64,000 nucleotides of DNA from Caldithrix abyssi DSM 13497 (GTDB lineage Bacteria; Calditrichota; Calditrichia; Calditrichales; Calditrichaceae), in NCBI RefSeq assembly GCF_001886815.1, contig NZ_CP018099.1, positions 2,168,501 through 2,232,500 on the forward strand, in the 5' to 3' direction. Made by a program: the position numbers and the translations under genes. Of this stretch, positions 55,912-64,000 are shown in pieces (within the stretch, counting starts at the first letter, position 1; every line of letters starts with the position of its first letter). Below the pieces are notes generated by a model. That model was not told where the DNA came from. It made no database searches and saw nothing but the letters and a program-made list of their open reading frames with translations.

Positions 55912-56214
55912 ATGTGTTTAGCCATTCCCGGTAAGGTGATAGAAATTTTTGATGAAGGCGGACTTAAAATGGGCAAAATCGATTACAGCGGTACAATCAA
56001 TAAAGCCTGCCTGGCTTATGTTCCGGAAGTTGAGGATGGACAGTACGTTATTGTGCATGCAGGCTTTGCCATTTCGGTGATGGACGAAGACGAAGCGGAA
56101 GAGGTGTTTCAGACCTTTGATGAAATGACCGACGCGCTAAAGAAAGAGGGCTATCGTGTGGAAAATGAGCCTCTTTCCAAAAAGAAAAAAGATGAAAAAA
56201 AGAAGTCTTCATAA
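55912..56214 (+). CDS. hypC: Hydrogenase maturation chaperone HypC
   Basis: A 100-aa protein starting with the invariant MCLAIPGKV; Cys2 holds the iron with HypD. The core beta-barrel ([20 protein letters not shown]) is standard. The C-terminal extension of about 30 residues ends in a Lys/Glu-rich run (KKKKDEKKK), longer than in typical HypC. GAGGAG lies upstream. It carries the Fe(CN)2CO unit to the large subunit. Confidence 0.95.
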   Translation: MCLAIPGKVIEIFDEGGLKMGKIDYSGTINKACLAYVPEVEDGQYVIVHAGFAISVMDEDEAEEVFQTFDEMTDALKKEGYRVENEPLSKKKKDEKKKSS

Positions 56215-56228
56215 TAGGGGGAGGGAAA

Positions 56229-57323
56229 TTGAAGTACATTGATGAATTTCGCGATCCGGAACTGGTAAAATCGCTGGTAGATCAAATACATCAGGTGGTT
56301 ACAAAGCCCTGGGTAATTATGGAAATTTGCGGAGGGCAAACGCACTCTATTTTAAAGTTTGGCATCGATCAAATGCTGCCCGGAGAAATTGAATTGGTGC
56401 ACGGGCCGGGTTGTCCGGTGTGCGTTACGCCCCTGGAGATGATCGATCAGGCCATTGCCATCGCCAAAATGGAGCATGTGATTTTTACTTCTTTTGGAGA
56501 TATGCTGCGCGTGCCTGGTAGCCATTCGGATTTGTTCCAGGCGCGTTCCGAAGGAGCTGATGTACGCATGGTGTATTCGCCTCTTGAGGCTTTAAAACTG
56601 GCCAGAGAAAATCCAGATAAAGAAGTAGTCTTTTTTGCTGTTGGCTTTGAAACCACGGCGCCGGGCAATGCCATGGCTATTTTACAGGCAAAACGCGAAG
56701 GATTGACCAACTTTAGCGAGCTGGTAAGCCATGTGCTGGTGCCGCCGGCCATGGAGGCTTTGCTCAATTCACCGCACAATCGCGTTAATGCCTATCTGGC
56801 TGCCGGTCATGTGTGTACGGTTATGGGGTGGTGGGAGTATGAACCCATTGCCGAAAAATACCGCGTACCAATTGTGCCCACGGGTTTTGAGCCGGTTGAT
56901 CTGTTGAAAGGCATTTTAGCCGCTGTGAAGCAGCTGGAAAAGGGCGAAGCGCGCGTTGAAAATCAATATGGACGCGCGGTAAAAAGAGAAGGCAATAAAG
57001 CGGCTCAGGCTGTCATTAATCAGGTGTTTGAAATAACGGATCGCAAATGGCGCGGAATCGGCACCATACCCAAAAGCGGTTACGCCATCCGTCCGGAATT
57101 TAAAGCCCATGACGCGGCCTTAAAATTTGACGTTGGACATCTACAAACCGAGGAACCGGAAATCTGCATCAGCGGTTTGGTGCTACAGGGCATGAAAAAA
57201 CCGCATGAGTGTCCGGCTTTTGGCAAAGAGTGTACGCCGCAAACCCCGCTGGGCGCCACCATGGTTTCAAGCGAGGGCGCTTGCGCCGCCTATTACCGTT
57301 ACCACAAAGCTCATAACGAATAA
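56229..57323 (+). CDS. hypD: Hydrogenase maturation iron-sulfur protein HypD
   Basis: A 364-aa protein beginning at TTG with GAGGGA upstream. Conserved features are [15 protein letters not shown] near residue 36, [11 protein letters not shown] near 59, [12 protein letters not shown] near 137 and the [4Fe-4S] cluster region [18 protein letters not shown] with [10 protein letters not shown] at the end. It is the scaffold on which the Fe(CN)2CO group is built together with HypC and HypE. It is 14 bp after hypC. Confidence 0.96.
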   Translation: MKYIDEFRDPELVKSLVDQIHQVVTKPWVIMEICGGQTHSILKFGIDQMLPGEIELVHGPGCPVCVTPLEMIDQAIAIAKMEHVIFTSFGDMLRVPGSHSDLFQARSEGADVRMVYSPLEALKLARENPDKEVVFFAVGFETTAPGNAMAILQAKREGLTNFSELVSHVLVPPAMEALLNSPHNRVNAYLAAGHVCTVMGWWEYEPIAEKYRVPIVPTGFEPVDLLKGILAAVKQLEKGEARVENQYGRAVKREGNKAAQAVINQVFEITDRKWRGIGTIPKSGYAIRPEFKAHDAALKFDVGHLQTEEPEICISGLVLQGMKKPHECPAFGKECTPQTPLGATMVSSEGACAAYYRYHKAHNE

Positions 57324-57336
57324 GGAGATCAAACGA

Positions 57337-58392
57337 ATGGCCGAGTACGATTTCAGCCAATTTTCCTGTCCGTTGCCCAAAACGGATTACCAGACCATTC
57401 AAATGGCGCATGGAGCAGGGGGCAGACTTTCTGCCGACCTCATCGATAAAGTTTTTTTGCCTGTTTTTGGCAACCCGATGCTTAACGATCTGGAAGATCA
57501 GGCGCGCTTACAGTTTAACGGCCAGCGGCTGGCCTTTACAACCGATTCTTTCGTGGTGAGTCCCATCTTTTTCCCCGGAGGAAATATCGGCGAGCTGGCG
57601 GTCAACGGCACCGTCAACGACATCTGTATGAGCGGGGCCCTTCCAAAAGTTTTAAGCGTTGGCTTTATTCTGGAAGAAGGACTGCCCATCGCCGATCTGC
57701 ACGAAATTCTCGTTGCCATGCGGCGGGCGCTGGACAAGGCCGGCGTGCAGATTGTAACCGGAGACACCAAGGTGGTGAATAAAGGTTCGTGCGATAAAAT
57801 CTTTATCAATACCAGCGGGGTGGGCGTGATTCCGGATGGCGTCAACATCAGCGCCAAAAATATCAGACCCGGTGATAAAATCATTCTATCCGGCACGATT
57901 GCCGATCACGGCATGGCCATCCTTTCTGTGCGCGAAGGTCTGTCCTTCGAATCGACTATTGAAAGCGACACCGCTTCGTTAAACCGTCTGGTGGAAGCCA
58001 TGCTGAAGGTAAGCAAACAAATTCGTGCCATGCGCGATCCCACGCGCGGCGGCCTTGCCACCACGCTTAATGAACTGGCCAGATCTTCGGGGGTTGGTTT
58101 TAAACTGGAAGAACAGCAAATCCCCATTAAACAGGATGTACGCTCGGCCTGCGAGATTTTGGGAATTGATCCGCTTTATGTGGCCAATGAGGGAAAGTTG
58201 GTGGCCGTTGTTCCGGATGAAGTCGCTGAATCCATGTTAGAGGCTATGCATCGCGTGCCGGAGGGAAAAGACGCCGTGATCATCGGGCAGGCCGTGGAAG
58301 AGCATGCCGGCAGAGTGGTGATGAAAAATGTTTACGGCGTGGAGCGCATCATCGACATGCCGGTGGGCGAACAATTGCCCAGAATTTGTTAA
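57337..58392 (+). CDS. hypE: Carbamoyl-dehydratase HypE
   Basis: The open frame starts earlier, but ATG 57337 has AAGGAG at 57322-57327, just past the hypD stop, and matches the family start. The 351-aa product has the PurM-like ATP-binding MAHGAGGRLSADLI, FTTDSFVVSPIFFPGG, GDTKVVNKGSCDKI, and MRDPTRGGLATTLNELA. It ends in the required PRIC tail with its thiocarbamate Cys. HypE dehydrates the carbamoyl group from HypF to thiocyanate. It is the last gene of the cluster. Confidence 0.97.
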   Translation: MAEYDFSQFSCPLPKTDYQTIQMAHGAGGRLSADLIDKVFLPVFGNPMLNDLEDQARLQFNGQRLAFTTDSFVVSPIFFPGGNIGELAVNGTVNDICMSGALPKVLSVGFILEEGLPIADLHEILVAMRRALDKAGVQIVTGDTKVVNKGSCDKIFINTSGVGVIPDGVNISAKNIRPGDKIILSGTIADHGMAILSVREGLSFESTIESDTASLNRLVEAMLKVSKQIRAMRDPTRGGLATTLNELARSSGVGFKLEEQQIPIKQDVRSACEILGIDPLYVANEGKLVAVVPDEVAESMLEAMHRVPEGKDAVIIGQAVEEHAGRVVMKNVYGVERIIDMPVGEQLPRIC

Positions 58393-59024
58393 AAGAGCCG
58401 GCGCAGCCTGCCAATTCGATGGTTGGTTGCGCCCAAAAAATAGGTTGAGTTCGCTCCAAGGCAGCAAAGCCGCAACCAAAATCAGCCTCAATGCGCGTAA
58501 AGTAATTTTCTCGCAGATTACGCCAATCATCGCAGAAAATTATTTAACATTTAAGACGAAAGCTAAGCAAATCGGCACTCTACTATTCGGGCACAGCCTC
58601 CCGCTCCGCGTGATAATTCGTAATTCGTAATTTGTAATTTTTAATTTTAGTACAGCATAGCCACAACCAAAAAAAATCACGCGGGAATTTAAGCGACCAC
58701 AGGGAGCGCAGAGAAGTCACAAAGGGCACAAAGAATATTTTAAATTAAAAAAAGTTTCAATTGCCCTGATTCCCTTCTCCCAGAATAAAAGTCTGGGAGG
58801 GCAGATTGCACCCAGTGCAAGCATCCAGTGCAGGCATCCAGTGCAAGCACCCAGTGCAGGCATCCAGTGCAAGCGCTCTTTATTTAACGCTGTAAGGCCT
58901 GAGAGTTTTTGTTGAATATTCAACCATTCAACCATTTTTGCGGCGCGAAAAATTGAAGACTTTCCTTGCGTGGAATTTTTGAATAAGCTACATTTAATTC
59001 AATTCAAATAGCGAGGAAAGAAAT
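58393..59024. repeat. 632-bp intergenic mosaic of dispersed repeats (copy 3)
   Basis: No gene. GGCAGCAAAGCCGCAACC at 58459, TTCTCGCAGATTACGCCAA at 58509, 7-bp AATTCGT units at 58613-58645, a second partial module at 58650-58760 (GACCACAGGGAGCGCAGAGA, TTTTAAATTAAA, GTTTCAATTGCCC), a CTCCCA/TGGGAGGG hairpin at 58768-58800, the 13-bp tandem array, then ATTCAACC with TTTTTGCGGC. A GAGGAAAG site precedes the next gene. Confidence 0.7.
58809..58873. repeat. Tandem repeat, five 13-bp units
   Basis: Five adjacent 13-bp units of the form CAYCCAGTGCARG (CACCCAGTGCAAG, CATCCAGTGCAGG, CATCCAGTGCAAG, CACCCAGTGCAGG, CATCCAGTGCAAG). Variation alternates at two positions. There are no spacers, so this is not a CRISPR. 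Confidence 0.95.
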
Positions 59025-60155
59025 TTGACAAAGAGGCGACCGACCATTGTTATTCTGACCATTTCCGATCTTTTTTACGAAGCCAATTTGCATCGTAAGG
59101 TAAGAACATTGGCGGGGCAGGGCTATGATGTGCGTCTCTTCTGCGCTTACCATCCTCAATTAAACGAAAAGTTGTGGCAGGGCGTGGAGCTGACGCGCGT
59201 CAGATTGTGGAATGGACCGACCTTTTTGCGTTTTTTCCAGTTCTGGTTCACAGCCGCCTGCTGGCTGATGCGGCAAAAAGCAGATCTGTACATTGCCTAC
59301 GATTTTTTACCCCTTGTTCCGCTGCGTATTAAATCTTTTTTTCAGGATTGCAATTACATTTACGATAGTGTGGAACTGGTGAGCGGGCTGAATTCGCTGG
59401 TCAAAAAGCCGCTGCGGCGTTTTTTCTTTCGCATGATCGAACGCTTTGGCGTTAGCCGGGCCCGCGCCGCTTTTACAGTATGTGAATCCGACGCCATTGC
59501 TTTGCAAAAAAACTATCCCCGCTTGAATGTGGTCGGTTTTGTGCGCAACATTCCTTACCGGCAGGAACATGTACCAGGTAATTTTTTAAGAGAAAAATAC
59601 GCACTCCCTGCGCAGCAAAAAATCGGCATCTACCAGGGCATGGTGTTTGAAGGTCGCGGTTTGCGTGAAATTATTGAAGCATGTGCGGCAATTGATGATG
59701 TGGCGCTTTTTATCGTTGGAGACGGACCATTAAAAAGCGAGCTGGAAAAATTGGCAAAAGAACGGCACATGTCCGATCGTGTAATATTTACCGGAATGGT
59801 GCCCTTTGATCAACTGGCTCATTACACGTATTCCGCTGATTTTGGTTTTACTGTCATCTCCGGAAAGGGATTGAGTTACTACCACGCTTTGCCCAATAAA
59901 TTGTTCGAATACATTCAGGCAGAAATTCCGGTCATTGGTAGTAATTATCCGGAGATTAAAAAAATTATAGAAAGCGAAGGCGTGGGGCTGACTGTTGATC
60001 CGCAAAACATCCGCGAAATCGAACAGGCCGTTCGCAAAATATTACGTCCCAAATTTTATCTGCGTTTAAAGAAAAATCTAAAAAAAGCGTCACGCAGGTA
60101 TTCCTGGCAGGAGGAATCGAAAACGTATTTACAGATCATAAGAACGCTACTTTGA
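59025..60155 (+). CDS. Family 4-like glycosyltransferase
   Basis: A 376-aa GT-B glycosyltransferase starting at TTG with GAGGAAAG upstream. The donor domain has IGIYQGMVFEGRGLREIIEA near residue 203, FIVGDGPLKSELEKLA near residue 230, and the catalytic-domain stretch LSYYHALPNKLFEYIQAEIPVIGSNYPEI with the family's Glu near residue 303. N-terminal acceptor domain is present. It is cytoplasmic or peripheral, and likely part of surface-glycan assembly. It overlaps the flippase gene by 9 bp at the 3' ends. Confidence 0.9.
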   Translation: MTKRRPTIVILTISDLFYEANLHRKVRTLAGQGYDVRLFCAYHPQLNEKLWQGVELTRVRLWNGPTFLRFFQFWFTAACWLMRQKADLYIAYDFLPLVPLRIKSFFQDCNYIYDSVELVSGLNSLVKKPLRRFFFRMIERFGVSRARAAFTVCESDAIALQKNYPRLNVVGFVRNIPYRQEHVPGNFLREKYALPAQQKIGIYQGMVFEGRGLREIIEACAAIDDVALFIVGDGPLKSELEKLAKERHMSDRVIFTGMVPFDQLAHYTYSADFGFTVISGKGLSYYHALPNKLFEYIQAEIPVIGSNYPEIKKIIESEGVGLTVDPQNIREIEQAVRKILRPKFYLRLKKNLKKASRRYSWQEESKTYLQIIRTLL

Positions 60156-61547
60156 AAAGGACAAAAGAATCTTGCTCAGTGGATTGCGCATGAATTCTAA
60201 TAGCCCCATGAACCAAAAAAGCGTAAACCAGACCAGAGGCTGATTGTAAACAAACAACAGGAAAAATGGCGCTGTGAAAAGCGCGGTTTTTAGGACGGTG
60301 ACGCTCAGCGCTTTTTTATTGAGAAAACGTCCAAGATAAATAATAATGGCCAGCCAGATCAGCAAAAAACTGAAAGCGGTAATCGTGGCCGCCGCCAGAA
60401 TACCAAATTTCGGAATAAACAGCGCGTTGAAAATCAGGTTAAAAGCTAAGGCCACGGCCGAAATGCCCACCAGAATGTTGCTTTTGTTTTTTAAAATGAG
60501 CCAGCCGTCGATCATTTGCGCCTGCCCGTAGATCATATAACCCAGGCCGACAATCAGAAGGACGGTTTTACTGACCTCGAAGCCTGCCGGCAGCAGTAAG
60601 GACGGGAAGTAATGAAACAGCAGCAGTAAAATCCACAAAATCCCAGCGCAGCTAAGGGCAATCAAAGCGGCATAGGCGCCCACATGCTGCCTGAAAAAGT
60701 CTTCTCCGCGGGCGTAAATGCGCGGAAACCACACATTATTGCTTTGCACCACAAAAATCAAAAGCATGGAGGCAAAACGGTAGCCGTAATTGTAAATGCC
60801 GGTTTGCTCAACACCCAGATAAAATTTAATGAGATAATGATCGCTCTGGTAAAGCAGGTAGGTCAATAAAAGAACGAGCATCAACGGAAAGCCTGTTTTA
60901 AGTAATCTCTTTAATATTGGCCAGTCGAAAGAAAGGCGCCGCAAAGACTTTAAAAGATCGATATTAAAGAACAAAAGCAGAAGATTGGCCGCAATAAAAG
61001 AGATGAAAAAGGCCTTAAGTTGCCAGCCCAGAAAAAGACCGGATAAAAACAGAGTAAAAAATGTTCCCTGCACAAGCAAATTGCCCAGCAAGTATTTTCT
61101 ACTTTCCTGACAGGCGCTGAAGAAAGTCAAAATAAGCACGCTCAGGGCGTTGACCAGTATCAGCAGGGGAATGAACAGGAAAGGAAAAGAAATATTCGGA
61201 TCGAGGAAAAAGCGGTTGAGGGGCTTCTGCCAGGGCCAGCTCAGAACGGTTAAAAAGATAAAAAAAATAAGTATAAAAGAAAGGGCCGCCCGCAGATAGC
61301 GCAGTCGTTCATGCGCATGCAGCCCCGGAATAAGACGAAATAAACCCTGTTCAACGCCCAGAAGTAAGATGACTGATCCCAGCGCGGTGTAAAGACGGTA
61401 GAGGGAAAAAAAACCAAAATTCTCCGGAGTTAGAACCTTTGCAACGTAGGGCAGCAACAAAAAAGGTAATATCCGGGCCAGACCGCCGGCAATCATATAG
61501 TTGAAAAAATCTTGCAGGCTTTTGGAAAATCTGAAGTTCATGGACAA
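60147..61547 (-). CDS. Polysaccharide flippase (Wzx/MATE-like)
   Basis: A 466-aa polytopic protein with about 12-14 membrane helices. N-terminal block FFNYMIAGGLARILPFLLLPYVAKVLTPENFGFFSLY and the later VQSNNVWFPRIYARGEDFFR are characteristic of the oligosaccharide flippase (MVF) superfamily. It probably turns lipid-linked glycan units across the inner membrane. It lies 1 bp downstream of the FemAB-like gene on the same strand. Confidence 0.9.
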   Translation of the reverse strand: MSMNFRFSKSLQDFFNYMIAGGLARILPFLLLPYVAKVLTPENFGFFSLYRLYTALGSVILLLGVEQGLFRLIPGLHAHERLRYLRAALSFILIFFIFLTVLSWPWQKPLNRFFLDPNISFPFLFIPLLILVNALSVLILTFFSACQESRKYLLGNLLVQGTFFTLFLSGLFLGWQLKAFFISFIAANLLLLFFNIDLLKSLRRLSFDWPILKRLLKTGFPLMLVLLLTYLLYQSDHYLIKFYLGVEQTGIYNYGYRFASMLLIFVVQSNNVWFPRIYARGEDFFRQHVGAYAALIALSCAGILWILLLLFHYFPSLLLPAGFEVSKTVLLIVGLGYMIYGQAQMIDGWLILKNKSNILVGISAVALAFNLIFNALFIPKFGILAAATITAFSFLLIWLAIIIYLGRFLNKKALSVTVLKTALFTAPFFLLFVYNQPLVWFTLFWFMGLLEFMRNPLSKILLSFSK

Positions 61548-61548
61548 C

Positions 61549-62532
61549 TCATGGATTTTGTGGAGACCACATCAGCAGCTCGAACGAATCCCGAAAAAGC
61601 CCGCGTGCGCCAAAGTTCTCTTTAAATTTTCCCAGGCCCCAGTTGGGGTCCATGTTCACTGTAAAAATACCGAAATCGTAAAATTGAAAACCTTCTTGAA
61701 CCGCCCATTGAAAGATGTGGTAAAAAAGGTTGTTAACCGAACGGTATTGCTGGAATTCCTTGTTGTCGCTGATGTAAAATGCCAGCACAACGCGCGGCGT
61801 GCAGATAAAATTAACCACTCCGGCAATCATCTGTTCGCCCAGATAGGCCGCCCACAGATGAATACGGTCGGGAAAGAGCTGCGCCAGTTTCTTTAATTCC
61901 GGCAGGGTATGGGTGGGCGTAACGTTGTGCCGCAGTTTCAGATTTTGCTTCAAGATTTCGTAGTAAGTGTCATAGTCATCGGACAGACGTATTTCAATGC
62001 CGGATTTAATGGATTTACGCGTGGCCGTGCGCGCTTCGCTTTTAAACAGGCTCAACACCTGATCCGGATGGGAGGGCAATTGCACGACGCTGGAAATTTC
62101 CCGTTTTAAATAACGGAAGCCGTTCTGCAGCATGGCGAAATCGATGTAGTTGGAATAACGGTTCATGTAAACAAGGGGAGGGAGGGTGATTAAAATGCGC
62201 GTAAAGCCGTTTTCTCGCGCGTATTTTTTCAAAGCCTCCACCACTTCAAACGCTTCGGCAATGCCCATGTCGCGGTAAACGAATCCGCCGTAAGAGGCGC
62301 CCCGATGCGAGTACAGCACCCGGTCTTTGTCCATTTCCATTTCAATGGCCGGCAAAACGGCGCGGATGGAATTTTTTCTTTTAAAGATCAGCGAATGGTC
62401 AACAAAACGGCCTTGCGGATGGTAGCTCAAAAAACGTCGCGTGTGGAAGATCGTACCATTGTCTGCCTGCCAGATGTAGTCGTCCCACCAGCTTTCATCT
62501 TCTTTTGTAAAACGCGAAATCGTTAAACTCAT
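61549..62532 (-). CDS. FemAB/GNAT-like acyltransferase
   Basis: The frame is open from 62556, but the Met at 62532 has AAGGGG upstream and overlaps the previous stop as ATGA, so it is preferred (327 aa). A double-GNAT fold is suggested by the conserved YSHRGASYGGFVY, FKSEARTATRKSIKSGIEIR near residue 170 and YRSVNNLFYHIFQWAVQEGFQFYDFG near 270. Relatives add amino acids to peptidoglycan bridges or lipids, or modify surface glycans. Translational coupling with the SRPBCC gene suggests a shared role. Confidence 0.85.
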   Translation of the reverse strand: MSLTISRFTKEDESWWDDYIWQADNGTIFHTRRFLSYHPQGRFVDHSLIFKRKNSIRAVLPAIEMEMDKDRVLYSHRGASYGGFVYRDMGIAEAFEVVEALKKYARENGFTRILITLPPLVYMNRYSNYIDFAMLQNGFRYLKREISSVVQLPSHPDQVLSLFKSEARTATRKSIKSGIEIRLSDDYDTYYEILKQNLKLRHNVTPTHTLPELKKLAQLFPDRIHLWAAYLGEQMIAGVVNFICTPRVVLAFYISDNKEFQQYRSVNNLFYHIFQWAVQEGFQFYDFGIFTVNMDPNWGLGKFKENFGARGLFRDSFELLMWSPQNP

Positions 62533-62975
62533 GCTTTTTCCCCTTCTTGTTCGCACATCTCTTTTAGGGCCTGATTCATCTTTTTCATGCCTGCCATGTA
62601 ACTGTACTCCAGACGATCAAAAAACCACCAGGCCAACAATCCGCTAAAATGCTGGCGATATTCCAGCGTTGTTTCGTTTTCTGAAGAAAAGTTTAAAGTA
62701 ATCAAATGTTCCACATTATAAAAACCGGGCAACAGGCTTTTTTTTAGCCAGCGCACCTCTTTGTTCTCTTCTATTTTTTTAAAAATGGATTTGAAAAATT
62801 TCGGTTTTTCACCGGGAGCCTTGAGAATAAAAGAAAATTTTTTGCCGACCGCAAACTCGCCCCTGCCGTAAATGATGAACGGATTCCAGAAGGTGTAGGT
62901 ATTAATATCCCTTAAAATTTGCCAGACCTTACGCGGACTGGCTTTAATGACGATCGTGGCTTTAATTGTTTTCAT
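62529..62975 (-). CDS. SRPBCC (START-like) ligand-binding protein
   Basis: A 148-aa single-domain protein with the SRPBCC pattern: N-terminal KATIVIKASPRKVWQILRDI, TFWNPFIIYGRGEFAVGKK, and C-terminal amphipathic helix (MAGMKKMNQALKEMCEQE). Its stop overlaps the FemAB start. The fold binds lipids or other hydrophobic molecules; no ligand can be named. Confidence 0.85.
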   Translation of the reverse strand: MKTIKATIVIKASPRKVWQILRDINTYTFWNPFIIYGRGEFAVGKKFSFILKAPGEKPKFFKSIFKKIEENKEVRWLKKSLLPGFYNVEHLITLNFSSENETTLEYRQHFSGLLAWWFFDRLEYSYMAGMKKMNQALKEMCEQEGEKA

Positions 62976-63624
62976 TTTTTTAAGTCCCGATTAAATTTAA
63001 GATTAAATTAATGGATTGGCGCATGCAATTCAAATGGATTTGGAGGGGCGTTAAAAGGTTTAGCGGATAAAAAGGCCAAGACCGCAAAGCCGCTGCCAAA
63101 AACTTTATTAGAGGCGGTTTTGGCCGTAAAAAAATCAACCGCAAAGGGCGCAAAGTAATTTTCTCGCAGATTCCGCAAATAATCGCAGAAAAAGATTAAT
63201 CAAATTATTCTGGGGACGGGGGATGAGTTTTTAAAACAGAACAAAAATTTTCGCACGCTAAGGCATTAGATCTTTCGAAGGAAGTATCATAAACCCACCT
63301 GCGTGGGAAATTAGCGGTTTGGATTCGACGACTTGACATAAGTATTTAAAACTCATTTCAAACCGGTATTTGTCGCCTGAGATTTTAATCAAAGGCAAAA
63401 AGATTTAAAAAAGGGAGAAGATGGCATCATCAGGCAAGTTGCTCCCTTCGAAATAACTCAGGGATTTGTTTTTCCCCTGGAGTGCCGAGCCGTCGAAGCC
63501 ACCGCAGGTTACACTGTTTTGCAGAAAAAAGGCCGTTCTCCCCGCAGCCAAAAAATCCTTTGAAAATTACCATCGTTGTCGTTACATTCAATGCTTGCAA
63601 GTAAATGCGGTAGATATTTAATTT
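62976..63624. repeat. 649-bp intergenic mosaic of dispersed repeats (copy 4)
   Basis: GGCCAAGACCGC (63074-63085) and GCGGTTTTGGCC (63114-63125) form a hairpin around a GCCGCTGCC module. A TTCTCGCAGATTCCGCAAATAATCGC module is at 63162-63187. 63216-63300 matches 43708-43790 (GGGGGATGAGTTTTTAAAAC). 63415-63590 has several short complementary runs and could fold as a leader for the receptor gene, but no known riboswitch was recognised. The minus-strand ORF at 63430-63783 is a shadow. Confidence 0.65.
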
Positions 63625-64000
63625 ATGAAAATATTCTTTTTGCTGTTTCCATTCTATTTTTTCCCAGCCTTTGGCGCTGAACTGCAGGGCGTGGTTAAAA
63701 ATGCTGCCGGAAAGCCCATTGCCGATGTGTATGTGTGGCTCGAACCGGGAGAAAAGACGGCCATCTCCCAGCACAATGGACAATTTAAATTTAAAGGCCT
63801 TAGATCGGGCGCCTATTTTTTAGAATTCAATCACATTTCCTATCAACCGTTACGCATCGGACCGATTGTGGTGACCGATTCATTGCTGGTATTGAACCCG
63901 ATCATTTTAAAGGAAAATTTACATGCCCAGCAGCCATTAGTCGTTACTGCCACGCGCATTCAAACGCCTTTGCCCCTGTTGCCTATGGCGGTCGACCGGC
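63625..64000 (+). CDS. TonB-dependent receptor (partial, N-terminus)
   Basis: From ATG 63625 the first 125 codons are seen. A signal peptide (MKIFFLLFPFYFFPAFG) is followed by a carboxypeptidase-regulatory-like domain (LQGVVKNAAGKPIADVYVWL, then GQFKFKGLRSGAYFLEF) and the start of the plug with a TonB-box-like QPLVVTATRIQTPL. The VVTATR motif is common in vitamin and iron-siderophore receptors. No strong Shine-Dalgarno precedes it. The protein continues beyond the window. Confidence 0.85.
   Translation, partial: MKIFFLLFPFYFFPAFGAELQGVVKNAAGKPIADVYVWLEPGEKTAISQHNGQFKFKGLRSGAYFLEFNHISYQPLRIGPIVVTDSLLVLNPIILKENLHAQQPLVVTATRIQTPLPLLPMAVDR

Noticed and set aside
58809-58873. Possible CRISPR array
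   Set aside because: Units are 13 bp, directly adjacent and without spacers; no cas genes in the window.
63415-63600. Possible riboswitch before the last TonB receptor
   Set aside because: No conserved core of cobalamin, SAM or other common classes could be matched by eye.
63430-63783. 117-codon minus-strand frame
   Set aside because: It overlaps the start of the TonB receptor, whose signal peptide and domain are clear.

Overview
The window looks like chromosomal DNA of a thermophilic, double-membraned member of the FCB group. Caldithrix (Calditrichota) is the best guess, from the mix of Bacteroidota-style TonB-dependent receptors, a PorV/PorQ-family protein and an ECF sigma/FecR pair with DUF6132, DUF1858 and a complete hydrogenase-maturation set. 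The assignment is inferred from gene content and was not checked against any database. Genes mostly carry good Shine-Dalgarno sequences, and several use TTG or GTG starts.

Layout. (1) 1-10002: a secreted FG-GAP-type protein (cut by the window edge) faces an operon of TonB-dependent receptor, 1130-aa secreted protein and PorV-like barrel. A small palindromic element and a parvulin-like lipoprotein follow. (2) 10217-13433: surface-polymer enzymes (CDP-glycerol-type transferase, nucleotidyltransferase, sulfotransferase). (3) 13732-15444: an IS1182-type element sitting in a palindromic intergenic repeat. (4) 15568-18963: Tat-exported superoxide dismutase, a DUF4105 protein and a cytochrome b. (5) 19719-33233: a carbohydrate locus. 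ECF sigma factor, FecR anti-sigma and STN-type receptor form a signalling unit. They are followed by a second receptor, a sodium:solute symporter, a fused beta-phosphoglucomutase/GH65 phosphorylase and a uridine-kinase-like protein. Together they suggest regulated import and phosphorolysis of an alpha-linked glucoside.

(6) 33811-36940: a mini-ORF and small membrane protein, then a thioredoxin-DUF6132-DUF1858 redox group split by an IS1634-type insertion. (7) 37508-50791: housekeeping genes (clpB, tatA, radA, an AIM24-family gene, secG followed by tRNA-Leu(GAG), a PAP2 phosphatase, a cyclase-family hydrolase, tag, a TIGR01777 epimerase, a YifB/ComM ATPase, an FAD oxidoreductase) and a decayed GxxExxY gene. 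(8) 51160-58392: hypA-hypB-hypF-(YhcG-type nuclease)-hypC-hypD-hypE, enough to build the NiFe(CN)2CO site of a NiFe hydrogenase encoded elsewhere. (9) 59025-62975: a glycan group (GT4 transferase, flippase, FemAB-like protein, SRPBCC protein). (10) 63625-64000: the start of another TonB-dependent receptor.

The larger intergenic gaps are unusual. They are filled with dispersed composite repeats, palindromic MITE-like elements, and short tandem repeats of 7, 8 and 13 bp. Similar modules recur at about 13.7, 37.2, 43.3, 58.5 and 63.1 kb.
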